DNA from: Porpolomopsis calyptriformis
Taxonomy: Eukaryota > Basidiomycota > Agaricomycetes > Agaricales > Hygrophoraceae
NCBI GenBank assembly: GCA_951640195.1
Contig: OX621174.1
Coordinates: forward strand, 1,178,001-1,242,000
Reading direction: 5' to 3'
DNA length: 64,000 bases
The notes beneath the pieces were generated by a model. It saw nothing but the letters and a program-made list of their open reading frames with translations. It ran no database searches and was not told the origin of the DNA. A program made the position numbers and the translations under genes. This document shows, one piece after another, positions 35,076-46,566 of the stretch; the stretch's first letter is position 1, and each line of letters starts with the position of its first letter.

Positions 35076-35846
35076 CTACATCAGCAAAAGTACAGAAACG
35101 TTGACTGACAATGTAATGTCAGGTAAGGTTGACCTTGTCGACCTTGTTCACCAGGTTGGAGACCTACCTTACCTTGTCAGAACCTCGCTTAATATCCAGA
35201 CATTGTATGATAAGGTATTAATAAATTGACCAGATTTCCAGAACCTTACCTAGTAATACCTTACAATGTATGATAATTTACACTAAGGAAGTAAAAATAA
35301 TGCCAGCCCAGGCCATTTTACCACCCAAGTCAGCTTTGGCTGATTTCTGAGGTAGTGTATTTAAATTCTAATATAACCAGTTCTTAACGGATTCGAACCC
35401 TCGCCCTCACAGTTGGAGCGTCAGCAACCAACGCATGAAAACTTTACCATTAGACTAAAAGACCATAAATTAATTTGTTTATCAATAATACAAGTGTCCA
35501 AAATGGGAAGCATATATTTTTTCACGCATGCATACAGCTCCCCGCTGCCCCCTTCACTTTACTGGATACTAGGATGGCTAGGTAAACTTACTTGAACCTT
35601 ACCAAACAAGGTAAGGTGTCCCTAAGATTGTGGGGACCTTACATTGTCATTACCATTCTGGTGGACACCTTACATATGTATCCCTAGTTGTCGCTTCGTG
35701 TCAAAGTACCACCAAGTTTTCTGTACAATATCTAGCACAGACTAGAAGAGGAAGAGATTACCGAGCCAGCTAAGTCAGGGTAAGGAACCCTAAACTTTAC
35801 TGTGACCACCTTGCGAGGCATCGTTTCTGCACTTTTGCTGATGTAG
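35076..35846. repeat. Inverted-repeat segment nested in the hAT element
   Basis: The 25-mer at 35076-35100 is the reverse complement of 35822-35846 with one mismatch. The segment between them is rich in TAAGGT/ACCTTA motifs (about 35117-35700). It could be a second transposon nested inside the hAT element or an internal structure of it. No clear target duplication was seen. Confidence 0.6.
35380..35465 (-). other. tRNA-like sequence with pol III A and B boxes
   Basis: On the minus strand, TAGTCTAATGG fits the A box and GGTTCGAATCC the B box, about 50 nt apart. The T-arm has one mismatched pair and the acceptor stem pairs poorly, so it is a degraded tRNA or the head of a SINE rather than a working tRNA gene. 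It sits inside the hAT element. Confidence 0.35.
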
Positions 35847-36136
35847 TTGGTGGAACAACGATGTTATCCTTGGAACCTTACTCTTGTCAGATAGGATATG
35901 CAAAAGTGCTGAGGCACTGATGTCGACATAGATGGAAGGGCTATTGGCTTTTTCATTAATGGAAAAGATTAAACAGCTCCGGGTCTATCTTGAGTCCGGA
36001 GTCAGATATTTTATTTCTAAATTGCATTACTCAGCCTTTCATAGAGCGCTACTAATTCACCCTAATTCACCAGGTATTTGAGCTGTGACCAAATTTACGC
36101 AAATTTGCCTCTATTTCCCGGTACACTAGGATTATT

Positions 36137-36610
36137 GTTCTGTCAAGGTCACTCAAAAGTCAGATGGTAGTCACTCAAAATCGTACAAAAATCATACATA
36201 TATTGCACGCATAGGAGGGTACTAGACAGAGGCGTGTACAGTGTAGAACTTGTGAGAGACCCTTCCATACAATGAATTCATAGATATTAATAAGGGCATA
36301 GCTAGTTGAAGCACAGCAGAGATGATAGCCTTTGAAGAAACTTGTCCAAGCACAGCAGAGACAATACAAGGAGACAGACGCCAGCACGAAGACTGCAAGA
36401 CAGTGAGAATGCAAACCATGGTCTAGATGACGCTTAACAATATGACATTCCGACTGAACGTCGACTAAATGTTGACCGAGTGTTGACTGAAATCGACTAA
36501 ATGTCGACTAAATGCTGACTGAGTGTTGACTAAATTTGATGGCATTACGACGAGATGTCGACTTTCCGAGTGTTACCTCACAGCCAAATATATGAAGGCT
36601 ACTGTAATTA
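36137..36610. repeat. Intergenic stretch with degenerate CGACTAAATG repeats
   Basis: Between about 36458 and 36560, variants of GTCGACTAAATG and GTTGACTGAGTG recur roughly every 12-22 bp. Related words (TCGACTAAAG) occur left of the hAT insertion at about 34738. The hAT element therefore seems to have landed in an older repeat. No gene is seen. Confidence 0.55.
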
Positions 36611-37880
36611 TCAAACTCGTCGTTTTAGTGACCATTCTTTAGCCCTCGCACGTCTCGCCCGCTTCACCGCCTCTTCCGCATCACCATCTCCCACCTCTTT
36701 CAGTTCCCCACTGACCTCGCCATCATCATCACTGTCTCCGTACCCAGCCAAACCTCCGAGACCGGCCATTGACACAGCCTGTGGAGGATAAGAACCGCCT
36801 TTCGCCTTCCCCGTTTCCATCCTCACACTCTCATTGATCGCCCTCCACGATCGCGCCCACCGCCCTCTCAAAAACCCAAACCGGCTATCCCCACCATGAT
36901 TCGCCAGTATCCGCATCTCAAGCTGCGCCGAGTTGGGCGACGACAGTATATGCCTCGCCGTCCGCCGCATCAGCTCCTTCTGCGCCTCCTCGGGCTGTTC
37001 CAGTAAATAAACACTCTTGATGAGATGACAAAAACGGATACGCGTACCTCTTCATCACTCCCGCCCCAAGTCTCACCCGCCCCGCACCCCTCCCCCTCCT
37101 CCTCCTCCTCGGCACGCAACGCCCTCAGCCGCTCCTCCCGGCTCTTGTCCATAAGCCGCCGTCGCTTGTCACGCCTGTAATCCTCCGCCTCGTCCGGCGC
37201 GAAGAAGAACGTGTCTTCGGTATCAGACGGGAGGTCCGTCCACCCCGACGGCGACGACGATCTCGGGCCATCACCCGGACCATCAGCGGACGACGGCGAT
37301 GGAAGTGCGTCCAGAAGGAGACGCGCGTCGTACCTGTTAAAAGGAGAAGACAGTTAGAAAGGGAAGAGACCAGAAAGGAGAGTGTGTATGAAAAATAAAC
37401 CCATATTTCATCGCGAAAAAAAGAAAGAAACGGTCCTCATCAATCAGAGGCATATCGCTCTTGTTAGTTAGTGTCCCCCGCATCATCGCAGAGAGGGGCA
37501 CGGCGGTGGACGTACCTATCTACCCACACCTCTCTCTGTTGGTGGTAACCTTCCTCGTCGTCGTCGTCATCATCATGAACGACGATCCTCGTCTCCTTCT
37601 CCTTGCCCTTCCGTCTCGCGCTCACCGCCCCTTCCCCCCATCGCACGAGCCCTTCTCCTGCATCCTCGCTGCCAACATGCGCAGCTGCTTCCAAAGATCG
37701 CGCCGCGAGCGCCGCTTGAGGGCCACGAACGACATCAGCTTCGTGAGCTTGTATGAACAGAATCGGATTCTTGACCACGACCGAGGCCGTCACTTCGTCC
37801 TCCCGACTCCACCTTCTGTACGATGTAGATCCCGACACCGACGCTGACGAGTCTTGTTTCCGTTTCCGAGATGAAGGCAT
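36611..37880 (-). CDS. Uncharacterised basic/acidic nuclear-type protein (363 aa)
   Basis: Four exons in transcription order: 37880-37516, 37457-37401, 37333-37048 and 36994-36611. The start MPSSRKRKQ resembles a nuclear localisation signal. An acidic run (DDDDDDEE) follows at about residue 105. Next come DMPLIDEDRFFLFFAMKYGYDARLL, split here as DMPLIDEDRF and FAMKYGYDA, and a highly charged RRDKRRRLMDKSREERLRAL region. The C-terminal third has HILSSPNSAQLEMRIL, then ANHGGDSRFGFLRGRW, which looks like a folded conserved motif. The family is not recognised and no function is proposed. Splice phases agree across all exons. Confidence 0.75.
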
Positions 37881-37964
37881 GATGAACGCACAAACCAGTA
37901 TTTACATTGATAAAAAACCGAAAAAAAAATCCCAAAAAAAAAAAAAAAAAAAAAGCAAAAGAAA

Positions 37965-39425
37965 TTACTTCAACATCCTCAATTTATTAATCACATCCTT
38001 CATATCAGACTGATTCCATTCCCCTCTCCACCCCTGTCCATTCTCCTCTCTCACAACCGTACTAATACCCCCTTGTTGTCCACCAGTAGTACCCCCAGCA
38101 CTACCACTCCCATTCTCCTCGCGCTCAACCCGGGTAGTCGGCTTACCCGCCTCCTTAACATAATCATGAAACGGCAACTCCGACCGACGAGAATGCGGCC
38201 CGGGTGCCGACTCGTTCGCATTCAAAAATCCCGTCGTCGGCGGTGCCACATTGACCTCGCGGTGTTGTTGGAAATGGTAATACGGCGTGCCCGCGCCCGA
38301 TCCGGAAGCCCCGGATGAGCCGTTAGCCGCCACCGGTTCCCGATGACGCGACCGACTCCGCGACAGCTGCGACCCCGACTCCTTCCTCTCCCTCCTCCTC
38401 TCCTGCACCCCATCCAACCCGGGCGGGGTGATATGCAAACTCGGCGGTGACTGCTGCTCATCATGGTTGTTATTATTATTAGAGGTCGAGGGCGAGGCTG
38501 TGGATGGACGGAGGACGGCGGCGGTCAGGTTCGCAATCGGGGACGAGAAGGAGGACACAGCGACGCTCGCCCGTCGGGGCATCCTCCTCTTCCCGTCCTT
38601 TGCCCCCACCTCCTTCTCTTTCCCATCACCGGCAGGGGCGATCACCGGCGACGTGGGGGAGGAGGAGGAGGAAGAGGAGAGCGAGGGCTGTTTGAGCGGG
38701 GGCGGGAGCGGAGGATGTGGAGGGGTCAATTCCGTCGTCCCCTCCGTCGAGCGCGCGGGGGCTGCATCTGAGAGTGTGCGAGTCAGCTTGTCCATCGTCT
38801 TGCTCCGCTTGTGGGCATCTGAGGACGGGCCGAGCTCAGGGGTGGAAGGATGGTGGTGACGGTGAAGAAGGTGGGGGTGACGCTGATCCGGTTGCAGGAG
38901 CTCGGGGGGCTGCTGCTGCTGCTGCGGTATTGGCGATGGGACTTTAGATTTAGCTGGAAGTATTGGGGCTTGGATGATTGGGGCCTGGATGATTGGGACT
39001 TGGATGGTTGGGGCCTTGCGGGGCTCAGTTTCCGCCCTGAGGAGAGGCTCTGCCGAGGGCGAGTGATTTTTGGACAACTTGTTGCCAAAGAATCTGTGAC
39101 GGCCTGGGGGCTGGCTGGTGGAGGTGGTGTTGGAGGTGGTCGGGTGCGATTTGGGGGCGGCAGTGGGAGCTGGGGGGTCCTTTTTCTTGGAAGCCGGCCT
39201 TGCGAGCGGTTTGGGCTTTTTAGGAGGCACGAAATCGAATGCAGAGTACATAGCTGTCGGAGAGCGGGGCCTTTCGACAGAGAAAGACCTGACGGAGGAT
39301 TTGGAGGATATGGGTGACAACGGGCCCGAGGCCGGGAAGGTGACGGTGGTGGGAGAATTAGCTGGACTCATTGAGAGAAAGCTGGGGTGAGGATGGGTGG
39401 TGGATGATAAGCTGTGAATTTGCAT
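37965..39425 (-). CDS. Uncharacterised, largely disordered protein
   Basis: A single open frame of 486 codons from the ATG at 39425 is given here; an ATG at 39371 (MSPANSP) is a good alternative. The open frame extends further upstream without an ATG, so an upstream exon is possible. The protein is rich in Ser, Pro and Gln, with repeats IQAPIIQAPI and poly-Ser, poly-Asn and poly-Gln runs. It has basic patches (KKKDPP, RRRERKE) and a compact end (WNQSDMKDVINKLRMLK) that may be its only structured piece. No domain is recognised. Confidence 0.65.
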   Translation of the reverse strand: MQIHSLSSTTHPHPSFLSMSPANSPTTVTFPASGPLSPISSKSSVRSFSVERPRSPTAMYSAFDFVPPKKPKPLARPASKKKDPPAPTAAPKSHPTTSNTTSTSQPPGRHRFFGNKLSKNHSPSAEPLLRAETEPRKAPTIQVPIIQAPIIQAPILPAKSKVPSPIPQQQQQPPELLQPDQRHPHLLHRHHHPSTPELGPSSDAHKRSKTMDKLTRTLSDAAPARSTEGTTELTPPHPPLPPPLKQPSLSSSSSSSPTSPVIAPAGDGKEKEVGAKDGKRRMPRRASVAVSSFSSPIANLTAAVLRPSTASPSTSNNNNNHDEQQSPPSLHITPPGLDGVQERRRERKESGSQLSRSRSRHREPVAANGSSGASGSGAGTPYYHFQQHREVNVAPPTTGFLNANESAPGPHSRRSELPFHDYVKEAGKPTTRVEREENGSGSAGGTTGGQQGGISTVVREENGQGWRGEWNQSDMKDVINKLRMLK

Positions 39426-39783
39426 GATGAGGGAATGTGAAGGGAGAGAAATGGAAATACTCACACAGGGGGTATCAACCAGCTGATCGAACAGAAAAGC
39501 GGGAGTCGGGAAGGAAGGGAAAGTGTCGAGGTCGAGGTCGAGGTGAATGTCGTGCGAGGTCAATCAGTCTTGGCAAAGCAACGCATGTGACAGTGAATTC
39601 AGGGCTGACGACGACCATTTAAATTTCTTCTCACAGCCACGACCAGATAAGTACTCGTCATCAAATACTGGACACGGAGTCCCGGAAACATCTTTCGTCG
39701 GTGGTTGCAACTGGTTATTACAGATTTCAGCCAAAATTTGATATGAACGTGGGGACCAATGCTGTGCCGAGTATCTTCTCACC
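39426..39783. other. Promoter region of NLR copy C
   Basis: About 39755-39784 carries AATGCTGTGCCGAGTAT followed by CTCACC and the ATG. The same block precedes copies B, D and E. Confidence 0.55.
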
Positions 39784-42700
39784 ATGACCACCTTACTTCA
39801 GGACAGCACAGTGAACTATGTCGGGCGTGATCAGCTTAACATCAACTATCATAGCTACCCGCAAGGTGAGTCAACGCCGTTATGGTCTCAAACCGATTTC
39901 TGATCCCTTTATCGACTAGCTGTACCACGACGACCCATCAACGATTCCCCAACTGGTCGTCTCTCTGTCCACTTTACTGGAAGAGACGAACAAGTAGACT
40001 TCTTACGGAACGCTCTGGCCAATTCGCCCAACGATGGACCAAGCTGCTGTGCCATATATGGGATGCCTGGTGTCGGAAAATCGCAACTAGTGTTGCATTA
40101 CGCCAAGGTATCATACGATCAGGGCCAGTACTTTTACATCTTCTGGATATCGGCTACCAGTGTCGACAAACTAAAGGATGGACTTGCGAATATTCTTGAT
40201 GTCATATGTCATCCAGATCGCCACCTGCCGGAACAAAATGCGAAATTGACTGCGGCTCGACGATGGTTAGAAGATGCTTCCGACCATTGGCTTCTCATTT
40301 TCGATAACGTCGAAAGGAGTTCGATGGATTTTTTCAGTCACATCTGCCCCGCAGAAATGTCCAAGGCCACATTCTATTCACGACCCGAACGGAAGATGTC
40401 GCTGAGGCCCTTGTGACTATCCAAGGAAATCAGAATTCCATACTCGAAATTCGCCCTCTTTCACCACACGATTCCGCGAATCTTCTTTTACAGGATGCTG
40501 GCGTGAATATGGAGACCGTAACACTTTCTCTCCTGAGCCGCGCCGAAAATTTGGTCGAATGTGTTGGTCGCCTTCCCCTTGGCATTGTCCAAGCAGCATC
40601 GTTTATGAGACGGACTCACACCACTCTGGATCAAATGTATAAAATGTACACGGGCGATGAAAAAATAAATGTAGGTTCATATGCAGTTCAGTAATGCTCA
40701 TATTCAATTGTTATTGGAGTCACAGATTGTTGAATGGGAGAATGATTTAACTCCATACCAGGAGCAATCGGTAGCGACTACATTCACTAAACAATTCCAA
40801 AAACTGCAAGAGGAATCTATGGATACGAGCAATCTGTTCAAAATCCTTTCTTTCCTTGACCCAGAAAATATCCCTGTTGGGATGCTCATCCAAGGGGCCA
40901 ATGAGTGGTTGCACCCGAAGTACCCACCAATGGATGCCCAATCTCAACCTCAACCTGACTCTCATATATTCCTCGAGTTTCGTTCATTGGTCGCCCTGAT
41001 TTGCTCAACTGCGAAATTCGGGATGGCTTTACAGAAACTATAAGCGCTCTCTCTCGCCGAATATAGGTCTACTGAGCGGAACCCTTCCCTGTGGATTCAC
41101 GATTTGATCCGATTTATAAGGCACGAATGTGCGAAGAAAGAAGACGCGTATCAGGAATGGCTTCAGTTTTCAGTCTCACTCATTTGTGGCGCGTTCCGAC
41201 ACATACAAGACCACGAATCACCGCAGCGGTGGGCTGAATGCGAAACGCTCTTGCCACATTTACGATCGCTGAATCGGTGGTGGCATGGCAAGTATGGTAC
41301 GAACCTTGAACTCGTTGACTCGTATGTGAGGATGGGAGGGTATTTGAGGAGTCGGGGGAGGTACGATGATGCTGAGGTTTTGTGCACACAAATCCTTGAA
41401 GCATATGAAAAGAAGTTCGGATGCGAACATCTGTCCACGCTTGCATCGATGAACAATCTCGCAAGCGTCTATTTGTCACAAGGACGACACGACGAGGCTG
41501 AGGCCCTCCACAAGCGGGCATTAGCCGGCGGTGAGGCCCATCTGGGTTTGGACCACCCAGCCACGCTGAAGATGGTAAATAACCTCGGGTGTGTGTACAA
41601 GTCACAAGGCCGATACGATGAGGCCCAGGCTCTCCACAAGCGGGCATTAGCTCGCGGTGAGGCCCATCTGGGTTTGGATCACCCAGTCACGCTTACGTCG
41701 ATGGACACCCTCGCAAGCGTTTACATGTCACAAGGCCGATACGATGAGGCTGAGACACTCTTGAAGCAGACATTAGCTGGCCGCGAGAGTCGTCTGGGTT
41801 CCGATCACCCACACACGCTTAGGTCGGTGCACAACCTCGGACACATTTACACCTTACAAAGCCGATACGACGAGGCCGAGACCCTCTACAAACGGGCATT
41901 AGCTGGCTGCGAGATGTGTCTGGGTGCTGATCACCCAGAGACGCTTACGTCGGTGCACAACCTCGCAAAGGTTTACTCCTTACGAGGACGATACGATGAG
42001 GCCGAGACCCTCTACAAACGGGCATTAGCTGGCCGCGAGACTCGTCTCGGTTCCGATCACCCAGAAACGCTTAGGTCGGTGCACAACCTCGCAGGCGTTT
42101 TCTCCTCACAAGGGCGAGACGACGAGGCCGAGACCCTCTACAAAAGGACATTAGTAGGCTCCGAGATGAGTCTGGGTGCCGATCACCCCGACACGCTTAC
42201 GTCGGTAAACAACCTAGCACACGTTTACTTCTCACAAGGGCGACGAGATGAGGCTGAGATACTCTTCAAGCGGACATTAACTTCTCGCGAGAGGCATCTG
42301 GGTTCCGAGCACCCAGACACCCTTCGGTCGGTAAATAACCTAGCCATGTGTTACTCCTCACAAGACCGACCCGATGAGACTGAAGCACTTTACAAGCGGG
42401 CACTAACTGGCTGCGAGATGCATTTGCGTTCCGGTCACCCACTTTCGCTTACGGTGGTACACAACCTCGCAGACTTTTACAGGTCGCAAGGCCGATATGA
42501 TGAGGCTGAAACACTCTACAAGCGGGTCTTAGCTCACCACGAGACCCATCTGGGTCCCAATCATCCAGACACACTTTCGTCTATCAACAACCTCGCAACC
42601 GTTTACTTCTCGCAAGGACGACACGATGAGGCCGAGATACTCCGCAGGCGGGCATTGATCACCCAGAAACCCTTATGTCAGTGATCAACCTTGCAAGCAT

Positions 42701-43034
42701 TTTTACTCCTCGCAAGGACAATACGATGAGGCCGAGATACTCTACAATAGGGCATTAGCTGGTCTCGAGACCCAGCAACGTCGCGAGGTGCAGGATTGCA
42801 GGTGGAATTCCCACACCATGGGAATGTGAGTCCCCCGGTGTGGGAATTCCAGACATGCTTATGTCGGTGAACAATCTCGCAGGCGTTTACCAGTCACAAG
42901 GCCGATACGATGAGGCCGAGATTCCCTACGAGCGGGCCCTAGTCGGCCTTGAGAAGTCCGTCGGGGCCCACCATCCAAATACTCGGAGTTTGTCACAAGG
43001 GCCACGTGACAAAGCGGGAGGTATTTTCCCCTAA
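39784..43034 (+). pseudogene. NLR-like NB-ARC/TPR gene, copy C (pseudogene)
   Basis: Same layout: exon 1 39784-39865, core from 39920, TPR exon from about 40730. Three kinds of damage are visible. A T-run near 40329-40334 has six T where copy D has seven, shifting the frame within the NB-ARC core. TAA at 41041-41043 replaces a CAA. The repeat at about 42650-42700 has lost about 30 bases. About ten TPRs can still be read. A 15-bp hairpin (42803-42851) is inserted in the last repeats, before a cap reading GLEKSVGAHHPNT. Exon 1 is shorter than in B, D and E and resembles copy A. Confidence 0.9.
42803..42851. repeat. 15-bp perfect hairpin inside the TPR array of copy C
   Basis: TGGAATTCCCACACC at 42803-42817 is the exact complement of 42837-42851, with a 19-nt loop. 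It interrupts the coding repeat between GAGACC and AGACATGCTTATGTC, replacing about 30 bases of the unit. Confidence 0.85.
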
Positions 43035-43377
43035 GCTAGCTGGCATACGTAGAAGTCAGCGCCAGCAAGTCGAGTATCCATTTCTGAATGTAAGTTACTT
43101 ACTATTCTTGCAAGGATCTCTTCTTAATATAATTTCATTAGGTTTTTGCCTTTTTCTCTCTTCTGCGTTCAACTCTCTTGTTTATCCCCGTATCACTGTA
43201 GGCGATACTCGATTTCATCATTTTACTTGATGTCCCTAACGTGTACTTGGGACGCAGACCGGAAATTTACCTTTTAATGTAATCTATGCGTTGGTCGATG
43301 TATTCGTGCAACCCTACTGATGACTTCCTAAATTGGGGACTAATGCTGTGCCGAGTATTGCTCATCTTACCATCATC

Positions 43378-46300
43378 ATGACCAGCGCCTCTTTACCTCC
43401 AACTCAAATCCATGACAGCACAGTCACCTCTGTCGGGCATGATCAGTTCAACTTGAACTTGAACCAAAACATCACTAACTATCGTGGGTATCCGCAAGGT
43501 GAGTTAGCGCCGTGATGATCATTTCGTCCGCAAAGCGATTTCTGATCCTGCCTCTTCGATATCTCTCACCCCTGTTATCGACTAGATCGCGGTCTTGTAC
43601 AACGACGACCCATCAACGATTCCCCAACCGGTCGTCTCTCCATCCACTTTATTGGAAGAGACGATCAAGTAGACTTCTTACGGAACGCTCTGGCCAATTC
43701 GCCCAACGATGGACCAAGCTGCTGTGCCATATATGGGATGCCTGGTGTCGGAAAATCGCAACTAGTGTTGCATTACGCCAAGGTATCATACGATCAGGGC
43801 CAGTACTTTTACATCTTCTGGATATCGGCTACCAGTGTCGACAGACTAAAGGATGGACTTGCGAACATTCTTGATGTCATATGTCATCCTGATCGCCACC
43901 TGCCGGAACAAAATGCGAAATTGACTGCGGCTCGACGATGGTTAGAAGATGCTTCCGACGATTGGCTTCTTATCTTCGATAACGTCGAAAGGTGTTCGAT
44001 GGATTTTTTTCAGTCACATCTCCCCCGCAGAAATGTCCAAGGCCACATTCTATTCACGACCCGGACGGCCGATGTCGCTGAGGCCCTTGTGACTATCCAA
44101 GGAAATCAGAATTCCATACTCGAAATTCGCCCTCTTGGACTACGCGACTCCGCGAATCTTCTTTTACGGGACGCTGGCGTGAATATGGAGACCGTAACAC
44201 TTTCTCTACTGAGCCGCGCCGGAGAATTGGTCGAATGTGTTGGTCGCCTTCCCCTTGGCGTTGTCCAAGCAGCATCGTTTATGAGACAGACTCACACCAC
44301 TCTGGATCAAATGTACAAAATGTACATGGGCGATGAAAAAATAAATGTAGGTTCATATGCAGTTCAGTAATTCTCATATTGTCATTGACCGGAATCACAG
44401 ATTATCGAATGGGAGAATGACTTGACCCCATACCAAGAGCGATCGGTAGCAACTACGTTCACTAAACAATTCCGAAAACTGCAAGAAGAATCTATCGATA
44501 TCAGTAATCTGTTCAAAATGCTTTCTTTCCTTGACCCAGAAAACATCCCGGTTTGGATGCTCATCCAAGGGGCCAAAGAGTGGTTGCACCCGCAGTATCG
44601 ACTGGAGTATCCCCCAGCTCAACCCGAACCTGATTCTGATATATTCCTCGAGTTTCGTTCATTGGTTGCCCTGATTTGCTCAACTGCGAAATTCCGGACA
44701 GCTTTACAGAAACTACAAGCGCTCTCTCTCGCGCAGTATAGATCTACTGAGCGGAACCCTTCCCTGTGGATTCACGATTTGATCCGATTTATAAGGCACG
44801 AGAGTGCAAAGACAGAAGACACGTATCACGAATGGCTTCGGTCTTCAGTCTCACTCATTTGCGGCGCGTTCCGACACGTACAAGACCCTGGATCACCACA
44901 GCGGTGGGCCGAATGCGAAACGTTCTTGCCACATTTACGGTCATTGAATCGGTGGTGGAATGGCGAATATGGTGTGAACTTTGAACTAATTCGCTCAAAT
45001 TCTGGGATGGCGCGGTATTTGGAGAGTCGGGGGAGGTACGGTGATGCTGAACTTTTGTGGAAACAAGTCCTTGAAGTGTGTGAAATGAAGTTCGGATCCG
45101 AACATCTATCCACCCTTACGCCGATGAACAACCTCGCAAGTGCTTACAAGTCACAAGGCCGATACGATGAGGCCGAGGCACTCAACAAGCGAGCATTAGC
45201 TGGCCGCGAGACCCACCTCGGTTCCGATCACCTTGACACACTTATGTCAGTAAACAACCTGGGATGTGTTTACTTCTCACAAGGCCGATACAACGAGGCC
45301 GAGACTCTCCACAAACGCGCATTAGCTGGCCGCGATACTCATCTAGGTCCCGATCACCCACACACGCTTATGTCGGTGAACAACCTCGCAAGCGTTTATT
45401 TCTCACAAGGCCGATATGATGAGGCTGAGACGCTCTGCATGCGGGTACTAGCTAGCTGCGAGACGCACCTGGGTTTCGATCACCCACACACGCTTTTATC
45501 AGTAAACAACCTCGGAAGCGTTTACTTCTCACAAGGACGATACGATGAGGCTGAGCCACTCTTTAAGCTTGCATTAGCCGGCCGCGAGATGCATCTGGGT
45601 TCCGATCACCCAGATACCCTCGTGTCTGTAAACCGCCTTGGAAGCGTTTACAACTCACAGGGACGATACGATGAGGCTAAGCCGCTCTGCGAGCGGGCAT
45701 TAGCTGGCCGCGAGACGCATCTGGGTTCCGATCACCCAGACACGCTTATATCAGTAAACAACCTCGCAGGCGTTTATATGTCACAAGGCCGATATGATGA
45801 AGCTGAACCACTCTACAAGCGGGCATTAGCTGGCTGCCAGATGCATTTGGGTTCTGATCACCCATCCACTCTTACGTTGGTAAATAACCTCGCAGGCGTT
45901 TATATGTCACGAGGCCGATATGATGAGGCTGAGCCACTCTACAAACAAGCATTACCTGGCTGCCAGATGCATTTGGGTTCTGATCACCCATCCACTCTTA
46001 CGTTGGTAAATAACCTCGCAGGCGTTTATATGTCACAAGGCCGATACGATGAGACTGAGCCACTCTGCAAGCGCGCATTAGCTGGCCGCGAGATGCATCT
46101 GGGTTCCGATCATCCAGACACGCTTATGTCGGTAAACAACCTCGCACTTGTTTACTCCTCACAAAGACGATACAATGATGCTAAGACACTCTTCAAGCGT
46201 GCATTAGCTGGCCGCGAGATGCATCTGGGTTCCAATCACCCACACACGCTTATGTCGGTAAACAACCTCGCAAGCGTTTACTTCTCACAAGCACAATATG

Positions 46301-46566
46301 ATGAGGCTGAGACACTCCTCAAGCGAGCATTAGCTGGCCACGAGACTCATCTAGGCTCCGATCATCCAGACACCCTTATGTCGGTAAATGACCTCGCACT
46401 TGTTTACAAGTCACAAGGCCGATTTGACGAGGCTGAAACACTTTTCAAGCGAGCATTAGCTGGCCGCGAGACGCATCTAGGGTGCGATCACCCATTCACG
46501 CTTATGTCGGCAAACAACCTTGCCACAGTTTACGAGTCACAAGGTTACTCTTCAAACGGACCTTAG
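43378..46566 (+). CDS. NLR-like NB-ARC/TPR protein, copy D (C-terminally truncated)
   Basis: Exons 43378-43498, 43586-44346 and 44401-46566 give 1015 aa. Exon 1 has the long motif form (DSTVTSVGHDQFNLNLNQ). The core shows GMPGVGKSQ, WLLIFDNVE, FTTRT and GRLPLGVVQ. About 12 TPRs follow. The frame ends ESQGYSSNGP because about 19 bases of the next unit are missing. Downstream, TPR sequence and a cap (FEKSMEASN) remain, separated by about 150 bp of unrelated GC-rich sequence (about 46660-46830). Two adjacent units (45835-45960 and 45961-46086) are nearly identical and recently duplicated. The NTPase part should be functional. Confidence 0.88.
45835..46086 (+). repeat. Recent 126-bp duplication of one TPR unit
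   Basis: The unit 45835-45960 and the next 126 bp differ at only a few positions, whereas other neighbouring units differ at many. Both begin with the same CQMHLGSDHPSTL codons. Confidence 0.8.

Larger units (their letters stand above)
34847..36128. mobile_element. Non-autonomous hAT DNA transposon
   Basis: Perfect 18-bp terminal inverted repeats, TAGTGTACCGGGAAATAG at 34847-34864 and its complement at 36111-36128, are flanked by a perfect 8-bp target duplication GGATTATT (34839-34846 and 36129-36136). The 8-bp duplication and TAGTG ends are hallmarks of the hAT superfamily. The 1282-bp element has no long ORF. The palindrome GCAAATTTGC occurs subterminally at 34918, 34961, 34993 and 36099, as expected for transposase-binding sites. 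Confidence 0.92.

Noticed and set aside
35380..35465. A functional tRNA gene
   Set aside because: The acceptor stem and T-arm do not pair fully, and no convincing anticodon arm could be drawn.
38428..39317. Plus-strand ORFs opposite the disordered protein gene
   Set aside because: They are low-complexity shadows (Gly/Arg-rich) of the Pro/Ser-rich minus-strand frame.
45121..46560. CRISPR-like array of regular repeats
   Set aside because: The repeats are 126-bp coding TPR units without unique spacers, in a eukaryotic gene.
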